Part shown: positions 12,228 to 21,269 of the stretch, in pieces
Layout: each line of letters opens with the position of its first letter
Numbering within the stretch: position 1 is the first letter of the stretch
Assembly (NCBI GenBank): GCA_036362985.1
Contig: JAYGXS010000008.1
Span: forward strand, 21,152,722 to 21,216,721
Direction: 5' to 3'
Length of the DNA: 64,000 bases
Source: Ligula intestinalis
Taxonomy: Eukaryota; Platyhelminthes; Cestoda; Diphyllobothriidea; Diphyllobothriidae
Made by a program: the position numbers and the translations under genes
The notes under the pieces: generated by a model
Database searches by the model: none
What the model was told of the DNA's origin: nothing
What the model saw: only the letters and a program-made list of their open reading frames with translations

Positions 12228-13275
12228 GGTTTCCGAGATCGCCTTATCTTCTCATTTATGTCCGGGGACGCGCATCTTCGCTTCTATTAGCAATATTTTT
12301 GGGCGCGAAGCGCTTGAGTCAGCACGACGTTGGGAAGTATTTGCCCTTCGTTTGTCTTCAACGTACGCGCAAATTCAATTTCTCCACAGATGCCTTGACA
12401 ACCATGTGCTGCCGAAGAGCTTGTCCTACAGGCCGCCGGTGAACACAAGTCTGGCTAAACGGTGGGTGGCAGAACATGGCAGACGGATGGTTCGAGCACT
12501 CCTTCAAGACTGCCATCTTCGAGTGCACAAATACAATGGGGTTTTGAGCGATGCAGTTACCAAGTGCACCACACTAATTGGGGAGGACGGAGTGATGCTG
12601 TTGCGAGAGGTGATCACAAAGCGAAGTAGAGACCTACGGACAAGAAGAGACATCGAGTTGGCTGATAAGCTTAAGCATCTATCTCACGCATCACAAGAGA
12701 TGACTGAGGTCGTAGTACACAACATGTCCTCCATACAGCTGACGCCGACACAGTTGAAAGTACTTAGCCACAAAGCCTGTTTCAACACTACAGATGCCGA
12801 CCCGGTCAATCTCGTGGCCACGGTCGAATCGATCCTGAAACAATCCGGACAACCTGAGGAGACCAAACAACTCATTCAGCAACAGATTACCACCTTGGTG
12901 ATGGCGCACAAACCACGCGCAATCGTTAGCAGAGCAGAGGAGAAGGCGCTCAAGACACTGAGGGCTGACACCACCATAGTTGTGCTCCCAGCAGACAAAG
13001 GGCGGTCGACAGTCGTGTTGGATAAGGCCGACTACATTCAGAAAGCAAAAATCTTACTGGAGGACCGGCAAGCTTACCTCCCGTGTGATGACGCACCGAT
13101 GAGGAAGCTGGTGACTCAACTGGATAAGATGCTCCCCGAAATGCAGACCAGCAATGCGATCAGCAGGTCGGTGCGACTGGCCATTAAACCAACAGACGCC
13201 CCCGCAGCAAGGTTTTACGGATTGCCAAAGGTACACAAGGCCGGTGTTCCCCTACGGCGGGGCACCAACATTTAA
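12181..13275 (+). CDS. PLE-2 N-terminal half of RT protein
   Basis: The frame opens at an ATG inside the ribozyme core (12181). A second in-frame ATG at 12226 lies 15 bases after the predicted cleavage site in a strong context (A at -3, G at +4) and is the likelier start. The protein has the conserved PLE N-terminal region, including SARRWEVFALR, then VVLPADKGRSTVVLDKADY and RFYGLPKVHK. It should continue into RPIVALRGTPTF, but a small deletion near 13256 (after PLRR) removes about five codons and shifts the frame, so the last residues (GTNI) are spurious. The continuation is the frame at 13256-14806. On the element's own evidence this protein was intact recently. Confidence 0.85.
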   Translation: MTEACTLLKRQDDKTMVSEIALSSHLCPGTRIFASISNIFGREALESARRWEVFALRLSSTYAQIQFLHRCLDNHVLPKSLSYRPPVNTSLAKRWVAEHGRRMVRALLQDCHLRVHKYNGVLSDAVTKCTTLIGEDGVMLLREVITKRSRDLRTRRDIELADKLKHLSHASQEMTEVVVHNMSSIQLTPTQLKVLSHKACFNTTDADPVNLVATVESILKQSGQPEETKQLIQQQITTLVMAHKPRAIVSRAEEKALKTLRADTTIVVLPADKGRSTVVLDKADYIQKAKILLEDRQAYLPCDDAPMRKLVTQLDKMLPEMQTSNAISRSVRLAIKPTDAPAARFYGLPKVHKAGVPLRRGTNI

Positions 13276-14806
13276 TCTGGCTAAATGGCTATTTCGAAAT
13301 CTGAAGTCATTGACGTCGGACGCGGCCACGACGGTATGTTCGGCCACCCAATTCCTGGAACGTCTCAAGGGAGTTCAAATCACTGAAGACGAGGTCATGG
13401 TGTCATTCGACGTCACCTCCCTCTTCACTTCGATCCCACAAGACCTGGCAGTCGACACGGTCCGCGAACTGCTCGAGAGCCAATACGACGAGGCGAGCGA
13501 GACGGTGAAACGGAGACATCTGCTTCAACTCCTAGAAATCTGCCTGAAGACGTTCTTCACCTTCGAGGGGGTGACATACGAACAGATCAAGGGGACACCA
13601 ATGGGATCGCCGCTCTCAGGTTTCATCGCAGAGGCAGTGCTTCAAAAATTAGAAACTCTCGTGTTCGCAAACTGTAAGCCAAAATTTTGGAATTGGTATG
13701 TTGACGATACCTTCGTCATCATTGAGCGGAACATGGTCCGGGAATTCCACGATCTCCTGAACTCTGTGTTTCCTGACATCCAGTTCACGATGGAGACCGA
13801 GAACGACAATCAACTGCCGTTTCTAGACGTACTCGTGCATCGAAAAACGAATGGGAACCTCAGAACGACGGTGTATAGGAAGGCCACCAATACGCGCCAA
13901 ATCCTGAGTTACCACAGCAAGCACCCAGCATGCCACAAACGCAGTTGTGTGCGAACGCTGTACAAACGGGCAGAAACACACTGCAGCGAGCCACATGACC
14001 GGAAATCTGAAATGCAATACCTCCAACGCCTTTTCATGGCCAACGGTTACCCCCGAAACTTTATCGAACGCGGCAGGCAGTCTCGACCGAACCAAAGTCC
14101 AACAGCCGATCAACCAACAGTATGGCGCGCGCTGCCTTACATTGATGGAGTGTCAGAGGCAGTCTCCCGTCTACTGAAACCCTTGGGAGTCGGCATCGCC
14201 CACCGACCAGAGGCGACAATACGACAACTGGTTATGCGCCCGTGGGACCCCCTGCCCCGAGGTGAAACCGCCAACGTCGTTTACCGGATCAAATGCGATT
14301 CGTGTGCGGCCGACTATGTCGGAGAGACGGGGAAGCGACTGCAGACGCGAATGGCAGAACACAACAGGGCGGTCAACAGGATGGACGATCGATCGTTGGT
14401 GGCGGAACACTGCGCGAATTCCGAACACAAATTCTCCTTCCAAAATGCCGAAATCCTGGGTCGAGGAAATGACCGCGTGGTCAGGGAGACAATCGAGGCC
14501 TGGCACACGGGAACAACCTCAATCAACCGTTGTGTTATAGATCCCACGGCCTACCAAGCCCTTCGAACGCATCTTTATGCAGAAAAGAGCAAACGGGACC
14601 ATAGACGGAACACGAATCTGCATACTCGCGAGCCGATGATGGACACACCCATAGCTGAGCCACAACCGGAAGTGGCAATCATCAGCTCAGCCAGTTCATC
14701 CGNNNNNNNNNNTGGACGCATGAGCGCAAATAGGATTACCGGCCTAGGACGAATTCTTCTATCGATGACAACTCGGGAGCCGATGGTGGACACACCCATA
14801 GTTTAG
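13256..14806 (+). CDS. PLE-2 C-terminal half: RT catalytic core and GIY-YIG endonuclease
   Basis: True homology starts near 13256 (APTFNLAKWL); the upstream ATG at 13154 is in a shadow frame. In order: VMVSFDVTSLFTSIP (motif A, first catalytic Asp), GTPMGSPLSG (motif B), WYVDDTFVII (motif C, YVDD) and LPFLDVLVHR. After a linker comes the endonuclease domain with NVVYRIKC, CDSCAADYVGETGKRLQTR and AEH, then an H-x-C/H-rich segment and SINR. The CxxC and two His fit the zinc-binding insert known in PLE endonucleases. The tail carries a repeated unit around EPMMDTPI and includes the N gap. Confidence 0.9.
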   Translation, partial: GGAPTFNLAKWLFRNLKSLTSDAATTVCSATQFLERLKGVQITEDEVMVSFDVTSLFTSIPQDLAVDTVRELLESQYDEASETVKRRHLLQLLEICLKTFFTFEGVTYEQIKGTPMGSPLSGFIAEAVLQKLETLVFANCKPKFWNWYVDDTFVIIERNMVREFHDLLNSVFPDIQFTMETENDNQLPFLDVLVHRKTNGNLRTTVYRKATNTRQILSYHSKHPACHKRSCVRTLYKRAETHCSEPHDRKSEMQYLQRLFMANGYPRNFIERGRQSRPNQSPTADQPTVWRALPYIDGVSEAVSRLLKPLGVGIAHRPEATIRQLVMRPWDPLPRGETANVVYRIKCDSCAADYVGETGKRLQTRMAEHNRAVNRMDDRSLVAEHCANSEHKFSFQNAEILGRGNDRVVRETIEAWHTGTTSINRCVIDPTAYQALRTHLYAEKSKRDHRRNTNLHTREPMMDTPIAEPQPEVAIISSASSSXXXXGRMSANRITGLGRILLSMTTREPMVDTPIV

Positions 14807-14873
14807 CCACAGCCGGAGGTGGCAATCATCAGCTCAGCCAGCTCATCCGGCCAGCCTGCAAGTGTTAAACCGG
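14630..14873 (+). repeat. Tandem tail repeat of PLE-2 with assembly gap
   Basis: The sequence at 14630 (GAGCCGATGATGG) recurs at 14777 with few changes, and the part after the gap resembles the start of the right terminal repeat. The unit is about 147 bp as assembled. The 10 Ns at 14703-14712 lie inside it, so copy number may be collapsed. Confidence 0.75.
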
Positions 14874-15186
14874 ATGGACGTAGGGGCATTAGGAGGATTC
14901 CCGGCCTAGGAAGACAGCTCCGGTCAATGACGGCTGCAGAAAAGCGAACACCGGAAGTTGACGAGAGACCCCTTGACTGAGGTTATTACGATTCACAGGG
15001 CACGATGATTGAACCTCCCGTCTAACCCCCCCCCCCTCCTCCCTCTCCTTCCCCCCCTCCTCTGTATTGGTTAAACTCTATTGACTATGACTGCCAACAC
15101 CTTTAAATACTGTGAGGCGCGGTACAATTACCACCTCTGATGACGGAAGCCTGTACGCTTTTGAAACGTCAGGACGATAAAACAAT
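14874..15186 (+). repeat. PLE-2 right terminal direct repeat
   Basis: Second member of the 313-bp pair. It ends 13 bases after the predicted ribozyme cleavage site and then enters (AT)n. Confidence 0.9.
15134..15173 (+). ncRNA. Hammerhead-like ribozyme, PLE-2 right repeat
   Basis: Identical in all core and stem positions to the copy at 12175-12214. The cleavage triplet GUC is at 15168-15170. Confidence 0.78.
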
Positions 15187-15201
15187 ATATATATATATAT
15201 A
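15187..15201. repeat. (AT)n tract between two PLE ends
   Basis: A short AT tract separates the right end of PLE-2 (plus) from the 3' end of PLE-3 (minus), so the two elements lie tail to tail across it. Confidence 0.8.
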
Positions 15202-15275
15202 AGCGAAGATGCTGACCCCAGGTATTGGAATGGAAGTATAAGGTAAGGCGATCTCTGGGGGATAATGTTTATTCG

Positions 15276-15315
15276 TCTGAGCTTTCGCACTCATGCTCGA
15301 GCACATCATCGAAGA
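15276..15315 (-). ncRNA. Hammerhead-like motif, PLE-3
   Basis: Stem I UCU/AGA, core UCGAUGA (two transitions at the first two core bases), one unpaired U, stem II GUGCUC with GAGUGC (6 pairs), GAAA, AG/CU stem III and triplet CUC. The changed core bases make activity doubtful. Confidence 0.6.
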
Positions 15316-15358
15316 TAGACATTTGGGTCAAGAACATGGGTTAAAATAGTGCTTACTG

Positions 15359-16693
15359 CTAGCTGCTGGTTGGTCCACCGTCCCCTCGTCTTATTGGACC
15401 TCTTCTCGTGCGCATGTGCAACTGTGTGGCATCATATGGCTTGGGGAGGTCTATACTTCTGTTGATTGAGTTGCTGTCCGTTTTCCAGGCCTCAATAACT
15501 TCCCTCGCCAGTTTGCTGTCGGCTCGGCCTATGACCTGGGCCCCATCAAAGTCGAACCGATGCTCTTTTTCTAGACAGTGCATGGCGATGTGCGAGCATC
15601 CCTCTGTTCTGTCTACGGCTAAAGAATGCTCGTGCATGCGGGTTCTCAGTCGTTTGTCCGTCATGCCACAGTAGTTGGCCGGACAGTCTAGACAGTTGAC
15701 GCGGTAAACAATACCCGACGTATCTGCCGGTGCTAATCGGCCTTTGGGTTGCATTAGTAAGCGACGGATAGTAGCTTCTGGCCGGTGTCCCACGCCCACA
15801 TTAAGCGGTCTGAGCACGCGCTCAATGGCCACGGAAACGTTCTTCACGTAGGGTAGGCTACGAAAGGTTGCCGGCCTTTGTTTTTGCTCCTCCTCGTTCT
15901 TCGTGTGTCTTCGGTACAGGCATTTGTTTACGAAGCTACGCGGGTATCCGTTAGTGCGAAACAAGTGCCAAAAGGTTTCCCGCTCTTCTAGCTTCTTGCT
16001 CTCCGTACTGCAGTGTGTTTGGATGCGGCGAAAGAGCGTCCGGACGCAACTGCATTTATGCGAGCTGGGATGATTGCTGTTGTAGTGCAGAACCTTTTCC
16101 GTGTTTGTCGCTTTACGAAAAACGCCAGTCTGGAGCGTTCCGTCTGCCTGTCTTGATATCTGGACATCAAGAAATGGGAGCTTTGCGTCCTCTTCTTCTT
16201 CCATCGTGAACTGAATCTCTGGAAAGATCGAGTTCAGTTCTCTTTTAAAGTTATCTTTGGCGTCTTGGTGTAGGATGACAAAGGTGTCGTCTACGTAGCG
16301 CATCCAGAATTTTGGCTTGTAGGACTGAAATACCCGAGTTTCCAGTTCTTGCAAGACCGCCTCCGCTAGGTGGCCGGAGATAGGTGATCCCATCGGTGCT
16401 CCCTGGATTTGCTCATAAACGCAGTCGTTGAACGTGAAGTATGTGCTTAGGCAGTACCCCAGCAGTTCTATGACGTGTTTCTTTTTGAAGGGCGTTTCCT
16501 CTTCGTCGTACCGTCTATCCAGTAGCTCGCTGACTACTCTCATCGCCAGTTCTTTAGGAATGGATGTGAATAATGAGACAACGTCAAAGGACACCAGTAT
16601 CTCGTCGGGAGCTATTGTGACGCCTTGGAGGTTTTCCAGGAAATGTGTTGACGAAACGGCTGTGTACTCGGAGCCTGCTGTCAGTTTTTTCAA
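15359..16693 (-). CDS. PLE-3 RT core and GIY-YIG endonuclease
   Basis: Contains ILVSFDVVSLFTSIP (motif A), GAPMGSPISG (motif B), MRYVDDTFVIL (motif C with YVDD), LPFLDVQISR and a full endonuclease region (GIVYRVNC, CLDCPANYCGMTDKRLRTR, MHEH, NSINRSIDL). In the YIG position the sequence reads YCG. It is in the same reading frame as 17047-16706; the two are separated only by a TGA where the other PLEs here have Trp (LAKWL). The apparent start at 16693 is simply the first Met after that stop. Confidence 0.9.
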   Translation of the reverse strand: MKKLTAGSEYTAVSSTHFLENLQGVTIAPDEILVSFDVVSLFTSIPKELAMRVVSELLDRRYDEEETPFKKKHVIELLGYCLSTYFTFNDCVYEQIQGAPMGSPISGHLAEAVLQELETRVFQSYKPKFWMRYVDDTFVILHQDAKDNFKRELNSIFPEIQFTMEEEEDAKLPFLDVQISRQADGTLQTGVFRKATNTEKVLHYNSNHPSSHKCSCVRTLFRRIQTHCSTESKKLEERETFWHLFRTNGYPRSFVNKCLYRRHTKNEEEQKQRPATFRSLPYVKNVSVAIERVLRPLNVGVGHRPEATIRRLLMQPKGRLAPADTSGIVYRVNCLDCPANYCGMTDKRLRTRMHEHSLAVDRTEGCSHIAMHCLEKEHRFDFDGAQVIGRADSKLAREVIEAWKTDSNSINRSIDLPKPYDATQLHMRTRRGPIRRGDGGPTSS

Positions 16694-16705
16694 ATGTTTG
16701 GCAAG

Positions 16706-17047
16706 TCATTTCGCCAGTCCATAGGTAGGCGTGCCTTTTAGTGCTACGATGGGTCGTAGAGGAACATTGGGCTTGTGGATTTTGGGTAACCCATAGAACC
16801 GCACTAAGGCTGCATCCTGTGGTTTGAATAGTCTCCAATCCTTTTCCGATATTGCCTTTTGCTTCCTCAGTTCATTCAAGCTTTTGTTGATTTTGCCGAC
16901 TAGCGTTTTCATTGGGTCAGATACAATCACCCTGTATGACTGGCTGTCGTTTAGTAGCTCCTGGGCTTTTGCCACGTACGCTGATTTATCCAAAACGACA
17001 GTTGCTCGTCCTTTGTCGGCTGGAACAATTACAATTTCTTCGTCCAT
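16706..17047 (-). CDS. PLE-3 N-terminal part of RT, ended by a nonsense codon
   Basis: Encodes VPADKGRATVVLDKSAY, RFYGLPKIHK and PLRPIVALKGTPTYGLAK, then TGA. The conserved next residue in related copies is Trp, so one G-to-A change explains the stop. Upstream of 17047 the frame continues open to about 17210 with PLE-like residues (SLIIAHKPRR) but no Met. Confidence 0.85.
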   Translation of the reverse strand: MDEEIVIVPADKGRATVVLDKSAYVAKAQELLNDSQSYRVIVSDPMKTLVGKINKSLNELRKQKAISEKDWRLFKPQDAALVRFYGLPKIHKPNVPLRPIVALKGTPTYGLAK

Positions 17048-17699
17048 CTTTAGTTCTTTGATGGCCTTTACCTCGTCTGGAAGGATCGTTCGGCGGGGCT
17101 TGTGGGCTATGATGAGGGATGTGGCTTGCTGGCGGATGGAGTTCTTTGTATCTTCTGTGTTTTGTGTCGTTGCGAGCGTCGCTTCTAATGCCCGAAACAG
17201 TTCTGTATCAGGTTACCCCCAGACGCTATCATACCCCCCTTACTGCTATTGTGACTTGGCCGGAATCGACCTGGCAGGCGGTCACCCGCTGGGGACCTCT
17301 GACCACCACATGAACTTTGTTTAGTTCGGAAGCCTATTCGATCGGTGTTCGCACATTTCTGAGTGAATATATACCCGATCAGCAGTGACAGCAAATGGCA
17401 GGTGGCGAGGCGCTGATGAACTGTGTGTGTGTTATTTAGGAAATCTCACATTTTGCCTGAGGGTAACCAGCGCATAGTGGTAACTCTTACCAATTCTATG
17501 CCTTATAATTGCGGATGTGCTACTTCATCGTCAGAAATGGTGTTTGTCGTTCCATTTATATTGCCCGTTGAATTAACGCGCTTACTCCAGGAGGCTAAAA
17601 CGAAGGAGCGCAAACTGACTGCCAGACAAAGACGCAGACAGATAGGTGTATGCGAGCAGGGTCAAATTTGGCTGCTGAAGAACTTGTAGTGAAATATAC

Positions 17700-17900
17700 A
17701 CCATGCGCAATGCTTGCTAATCTGGCCTGCTATCACCTGCGTACACACAAATGTCTGCCTATCCCAATTCAGTCCGTTCAATCATCTCCCTGTGGCTGTC
17801 TCACACAAGGACCGCGTTGTAGACCCAATGATGAGTGTTGCGTGCTCTGACATTTTGAACGCTGTGCCTCCCACCTGCGGATGTATGCTGGCCCGAAAGA
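17700..17900 (+). repeat. Dispersed repeat X, copy 3
   Basis: Best match to the copies at 5040 and 5880 is at about 17770-17825. Confidence 0.55.
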
Positions 17901-18099
17901 CAACTTCGTCCAAGCCATTCTTCACTAACTCTGCATATAATAAATCATGTCTTCAACCTCACGTCCCACTGAGCCTCTTCGAACATGGAAACTAGCGTGG
18001 ATACCGCAGAGGCAAGAGTCTTCCTGATTAACTGAGGCCACTGGGGTATAAGCTATCACCTTCGGCTGGTAGACAAAATTAGTTTTCGCGTGATCCATC

Positions 18100-18150
18100 T
18101 TCTCTATCTCTTTCTCTCTCCCTCTTTCTCTCTTTCTCTCTCTCTCTCTT
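18100..18150. repeat. CT-rich simple repeat
   Basis: A run of CTCT and CTTT units on the plus strand. Confidence 0.85.
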
Positions 18151-18879
18151 GGTTCTGTGCTTAAGTCTTGGCTTTGTTTATCACTTCCTTCCGCTTTGAT
18201 GGCCAACAGATTTTCTTAGCTAGTCTACCAAAAAATGATACCGCCACCAGACTCCAGCTGCCAGAACTAAATGGAAATCTGGAGCATTTTTCTTACCTGG
18301 TCCAAGTTTGAAGTATGCTAATTCTGTTTGTTCTTCATTGGAACCAAATACGTTGGGGCTAGCTCGTCAGCTGCTTACCGTCACTGCATTACATTACGAC
18401 CGAATAAGAAAAAACAAAAATGTGCATTCGTAAAGAAAAAAATTGATGGGAAAACCCCAGAAAATTCATGGCATATTGTCTAGTCAATGGATTTGGCAAT
18501 CCAATGGGAAGATAAAGTGGTCAAAAACGATCGAGCAGAATAGAGATGCAGAGCTGCGCGAATCTGGGAGGGAGATATTTCAAAGGAAAATTTAGCTTAA
18601 CTAGGCGCTCCAAACGTCGAGAGGCCACCTACAGGTACCGCAATGGGTGAAACGTTAGGATGTTATGGGGTATACAGTCTGACCAGTATCAAACAAGTGT
18701 TTAGTAATAGATGAAGACGGACTTATATTTTCTTGCTTTTAGGGTTATCTGACCAGGTTATCTACAGTACGACCTAGATTTAATATATCATGCCGACATA
18801 TTCAAAATATTGATACTCTTTCGCTAAACGGCATTAAGTAAGTTGAACTACTGTTTCTCATGTAGTCTGCTCCAAAGTC

Positions 18880-19600
18880 ATTTCAGTCAGGAAAGGTTGC
18901 CTGCCTTTTAACGAGTTTCACTCTGACTGCTAACAAAATATATGTTTTGTAAAACAGTGCCCACTTAAGTAGTATGCGTTATATCATTGATTTGAAAAAT
19001 ATAAACGAAACTATTATGTATATTACTCGTTTGGTAACACACTAGGTCTTCTTTAAATATTATACTTTAAGGGAAGGTATATTTTAGATAACAAATTCTA
19101 ATTACGAGCTTTCTTACGATGGTAAGGTGTTCATTCATTATACAGCACATCGGTCAATTAATTATTGCTGCCTGAAATGTATGCAGCACGTTCCGCAGAT
19201 ATTGCACTATTTGATGAGAATTATGCGTATTTCTCAAACTGCTGGCAAAAACATGTAAATTATCAGAAAGAATAAACACAGCATGCCGCTTTGAGTTCAG
19301 GTGTAGCAGTCAGTAAATTTCAAAATGCTTGAGCTATTCAGAAGCTTTTTTCAGACCAAAAGATACGTTTTCTTAAGCTGTGACATTTATAGAAGGCCTA
19401 ATTTGCAACCAAGTGGGTAATATAAAGAATATGTTGATGTACATGCATTCTATCAAAAATAATTGAATATATACAGGCAGTCAAAGTCCGCGATAAAAAT
19501 GCGTTCTATATGAGAAGATTTTTTTGTACAGAAGTCTTTTTTGTAGGGGTCAAAAATATGTTGAGCAAGTAGTCGGCGTCCTGGCATGTTGAAAAAGTGC
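18880..19600. mobile_element. Long-TIR element, copy 1 (diverged)
   Basis: The left end (about 18890-19010) and the reverse complement of the right end (about 19450-19600) resemble each other and both resemble the arms of the element at 30190-31200. The interior also shares words with that element. No transposase is visible. The 123-residue minus-strand frame at 19824-19453 overlaps an arm and is not accepted as a gene. Confidence 0.5.
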
Positions 19601-20131
19601 AGGTTAATCTGTATTGCAACCGTTCTTAATATATGTGCGGTATGTTCTTCCAAACGCAGGCACTGTTTGATTATGCTTAAAATTTTGTTAACCTTAAAGG
19701 GCAAACTATAAAGCTTTTCTCGGAAATGAAAGTCAACAAAACGAAGATTTCCCGCATCAGAAGACAGAGTAGGTTGGAATATCCTTTTAATGCTAGAAAA
19801 GAGCTTGACAACGGACTCTATCAAGCACCCAGTTCAAAATCTGCCTGGGGGCCAATCTTATCAGTTCTATGCGGTTGGAAGAAGGCCTTGACTCACAGAC
19901 GTGTCCTCGGTAGAATGGTTCTTAAGACCGGCGAACTCTATCAAATCCCAGAAGGAAATGAGAGCATTTGGCCCGGAGGCAGAGGGCCATGGCGGAACGG
20001 GAGAAAGCCTTTGCTTAAACTGCAAAAGTGATTGAGAAGGTTGGTAGGATCTTCAACCGCACATTTAGGGGTGGCAGGGTTATCTCACCAGGAAGCCAGA
20101 TAGTGACGCCGAAGACGAGGTCACTCGTGCT

Positions 20132-20720
20132 TTATTCAAGATTGGACTTGAGGGAGGAGTAGATGCCCAACAGAGCCTTGGGGATCTGGTATGTCCCTGT
20201 TTCCACATCGCCCGTGATGCGTAAGGAGGCCTGTTGGTTAAACCACTTGGCCATCCCGTTGGCAGCTGGTTGATAGGCTGTAATTCAGATGCGAGTACAG
20301 ACTAAAAAGGACAGGGGAGACTGGAAAAGATTAGAGTCGAACTGGGCTCCGCATTCAGTCGTAGTAGTGGAGGGAACGCCAAAAATGGTGACTCAATGAC
20401 TGAGAAAACACCTTTTTCACAGGTGAGGCGACCACATCAGCTTCCGGCTACCGCGTGTAACGAGCTACATAAGTAAGAAGATAGGAACAACCAGTAGGCA
20501 GAGGTAGGGAGCCCAAAATTACAAGGTGGACGTGACTGAATCTTGTTTTGGGGCCGGGATAGGTGTTATTTTGGGGCTTGTTTTGCCGATGTCCTTGCCC
20601 AGTTGACAGCTGAGACTAGCCCGCGTCCAAGCTTTGAGGTCCTTAGCCATCCCAGGGCAGACAGAGCGGCCGGAAACTAGCTTGTCTGTTGCTCGACTCC
20701 CAGGGTTAGAACGGTCGTGC
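20132..20720 (-). pseudogene. Ty3/Gypsy integrase relic
   Basis: Minus-strand translation in pieces gives a decayed Ty3-type integrase. There is a zinc-finger remnant (CPGMAKDLKAW, with the second Cys pair damaged), then GVPSTTTTECGAQFDSNLF, then ITAYQPAANGMAKWFNQQ and a C-terminal tail ending in a stop at 20134-20132. In intact relatives the second catalytic Asp lies in TTDRGAQF and the catalytic Glu in NGMVERFHR; here they read Glu and Lys. Several in-frame stops are present. It abuts a plus-strand PLE-4 tail at about 20784. Confidence 0.82.
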
Positions 20721-20783
20721 GGGAGAAGAAGACGTTGTGTTGGTGGGATGATGGCACAAAGGATCTATGGGAGGTGACAGACA

Positions 20784-21165
20784 GTCTATCAACAAGCGCA
20801 ACGATTTGGCGTTCCCATATGGTGTACTGAGAAATTTCCTGAGCGAGAGAATCAGTCACGTGAGAAGGACAGGACGCAACTGCAACTCTGACGACAGCGG
20901 GCATAATTGTCGCGCAATTATCAAACGCGCATCTGAAGCGGACAAGAACGCTGTGGTAATTAATGAGCCATTACCGTACCAGTTAAGACCTCAAGTGGTG
21001 GCTAACGGAACTGTAAATACCGTGTACTCTGTGCATGTATCACCTTATTTGCGCATGTCTCAGATCGTTCTTCTATTACCTATGATTAAGGATTCTCGAG
21101 GGGATCCGAAACGTCAGGACAATAAACCTCTTGTTCCAGTGATCGCTCTTTCTTTTTCCAAAAGT
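20784..21165 (+). mobile_element. PLE-4a: C-terminal tail and 3' end
   Basis: Starts inside the endonuclease tail (QSINKRNDLAFPYGVL) and continues through the same 3' sequence as the copy at 36800-37217, ending with a ribozyme-like motif and the shared terminal words GTGATCGC. Severely 5'-truncated. Confidence 0.85.
21079..21118 (+). ncRNA. Hammerhead-like motif with A3-U8 core, PLE-4a
   Basis: Stem I CCU/AGG, core AUGAUUA, one unpaired A, stem II GGAUUCU with GGGAUCC (7 pairs including G-U), GAAAC, then GUC. Relative to CUGANGA, the first and sixth bases are changed to A and U. Stem II differs from the other copies but still pairs. Confidence 0.55.
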
Positions 21166-21269
21166 CTTCCTGGAACTCAGATATTCTCCTTTATTGGATC
21201 TCATCTATTTTTCAAAATCTGTGTGCTGTCTGATTTCGTTAATGACATGAGAACCACCTTTTAGTGCGT

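Larger units (their letters stand above)
11915..15186 (+). mobile_element. PLE-2: nearly complete Penelope-like element with terminal direct repeats
   Basis: Two 313-bp direct repeats (11915-12227 and 14874-15186), nearly identical, flank a PLE coding region. This is the pseudo-LTR layout known for Penelope-like elements. Each repeat holds a C-rich run, a CTGTGAGGCGCGGTAC box and a hammerhead motif near its 3' end. The right repeat runs into an (AT)n tract. The high repeat identity implies recent insertion. The coding region is interrupted only by a small deletion near 13256 and a 10-base N gap at 14703-14712. Confidence 0.9.
15201..17215 (-). mobile_element. PLE-3: 5'-truncated Penelope-like element
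   Basis: A minus-strand PLE with one long coding frame, a 3' untranslated part (15358-15201) and a hammerhead-like motif. The frame stays open without a start codon from 17047 up to about 17210. The extra part matches the PLE-2 N-terminal region (AHKP box), so the 5' end is cut or frameshifted there. Confidence 0.87.
17216..18879. other. Gene-poor stretch with dispersed repeats and a pyrimidine tract
   Basis: Contains the third copy of dispersed repeat X (about 17700-17900), a CT-rich simple repeat (18100-18150) and, at 18657-18740, a copy of the repeat also seen at 248-330. No gene is recognised. Confidence 0.5.

Noticed and set aside
16703..16705. TGA read as Trp (alternative code or selenocysteine)
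   Set aside because: PLE-2 and PLE-5 use TGG at this place, and no other sign of recoding exists; a nonsense mutation is simpler.
19453..19824. 123-residue minus-strand frame
   Set aside because: Overlaps an arm of the long-TIR element and has no recognised domain.
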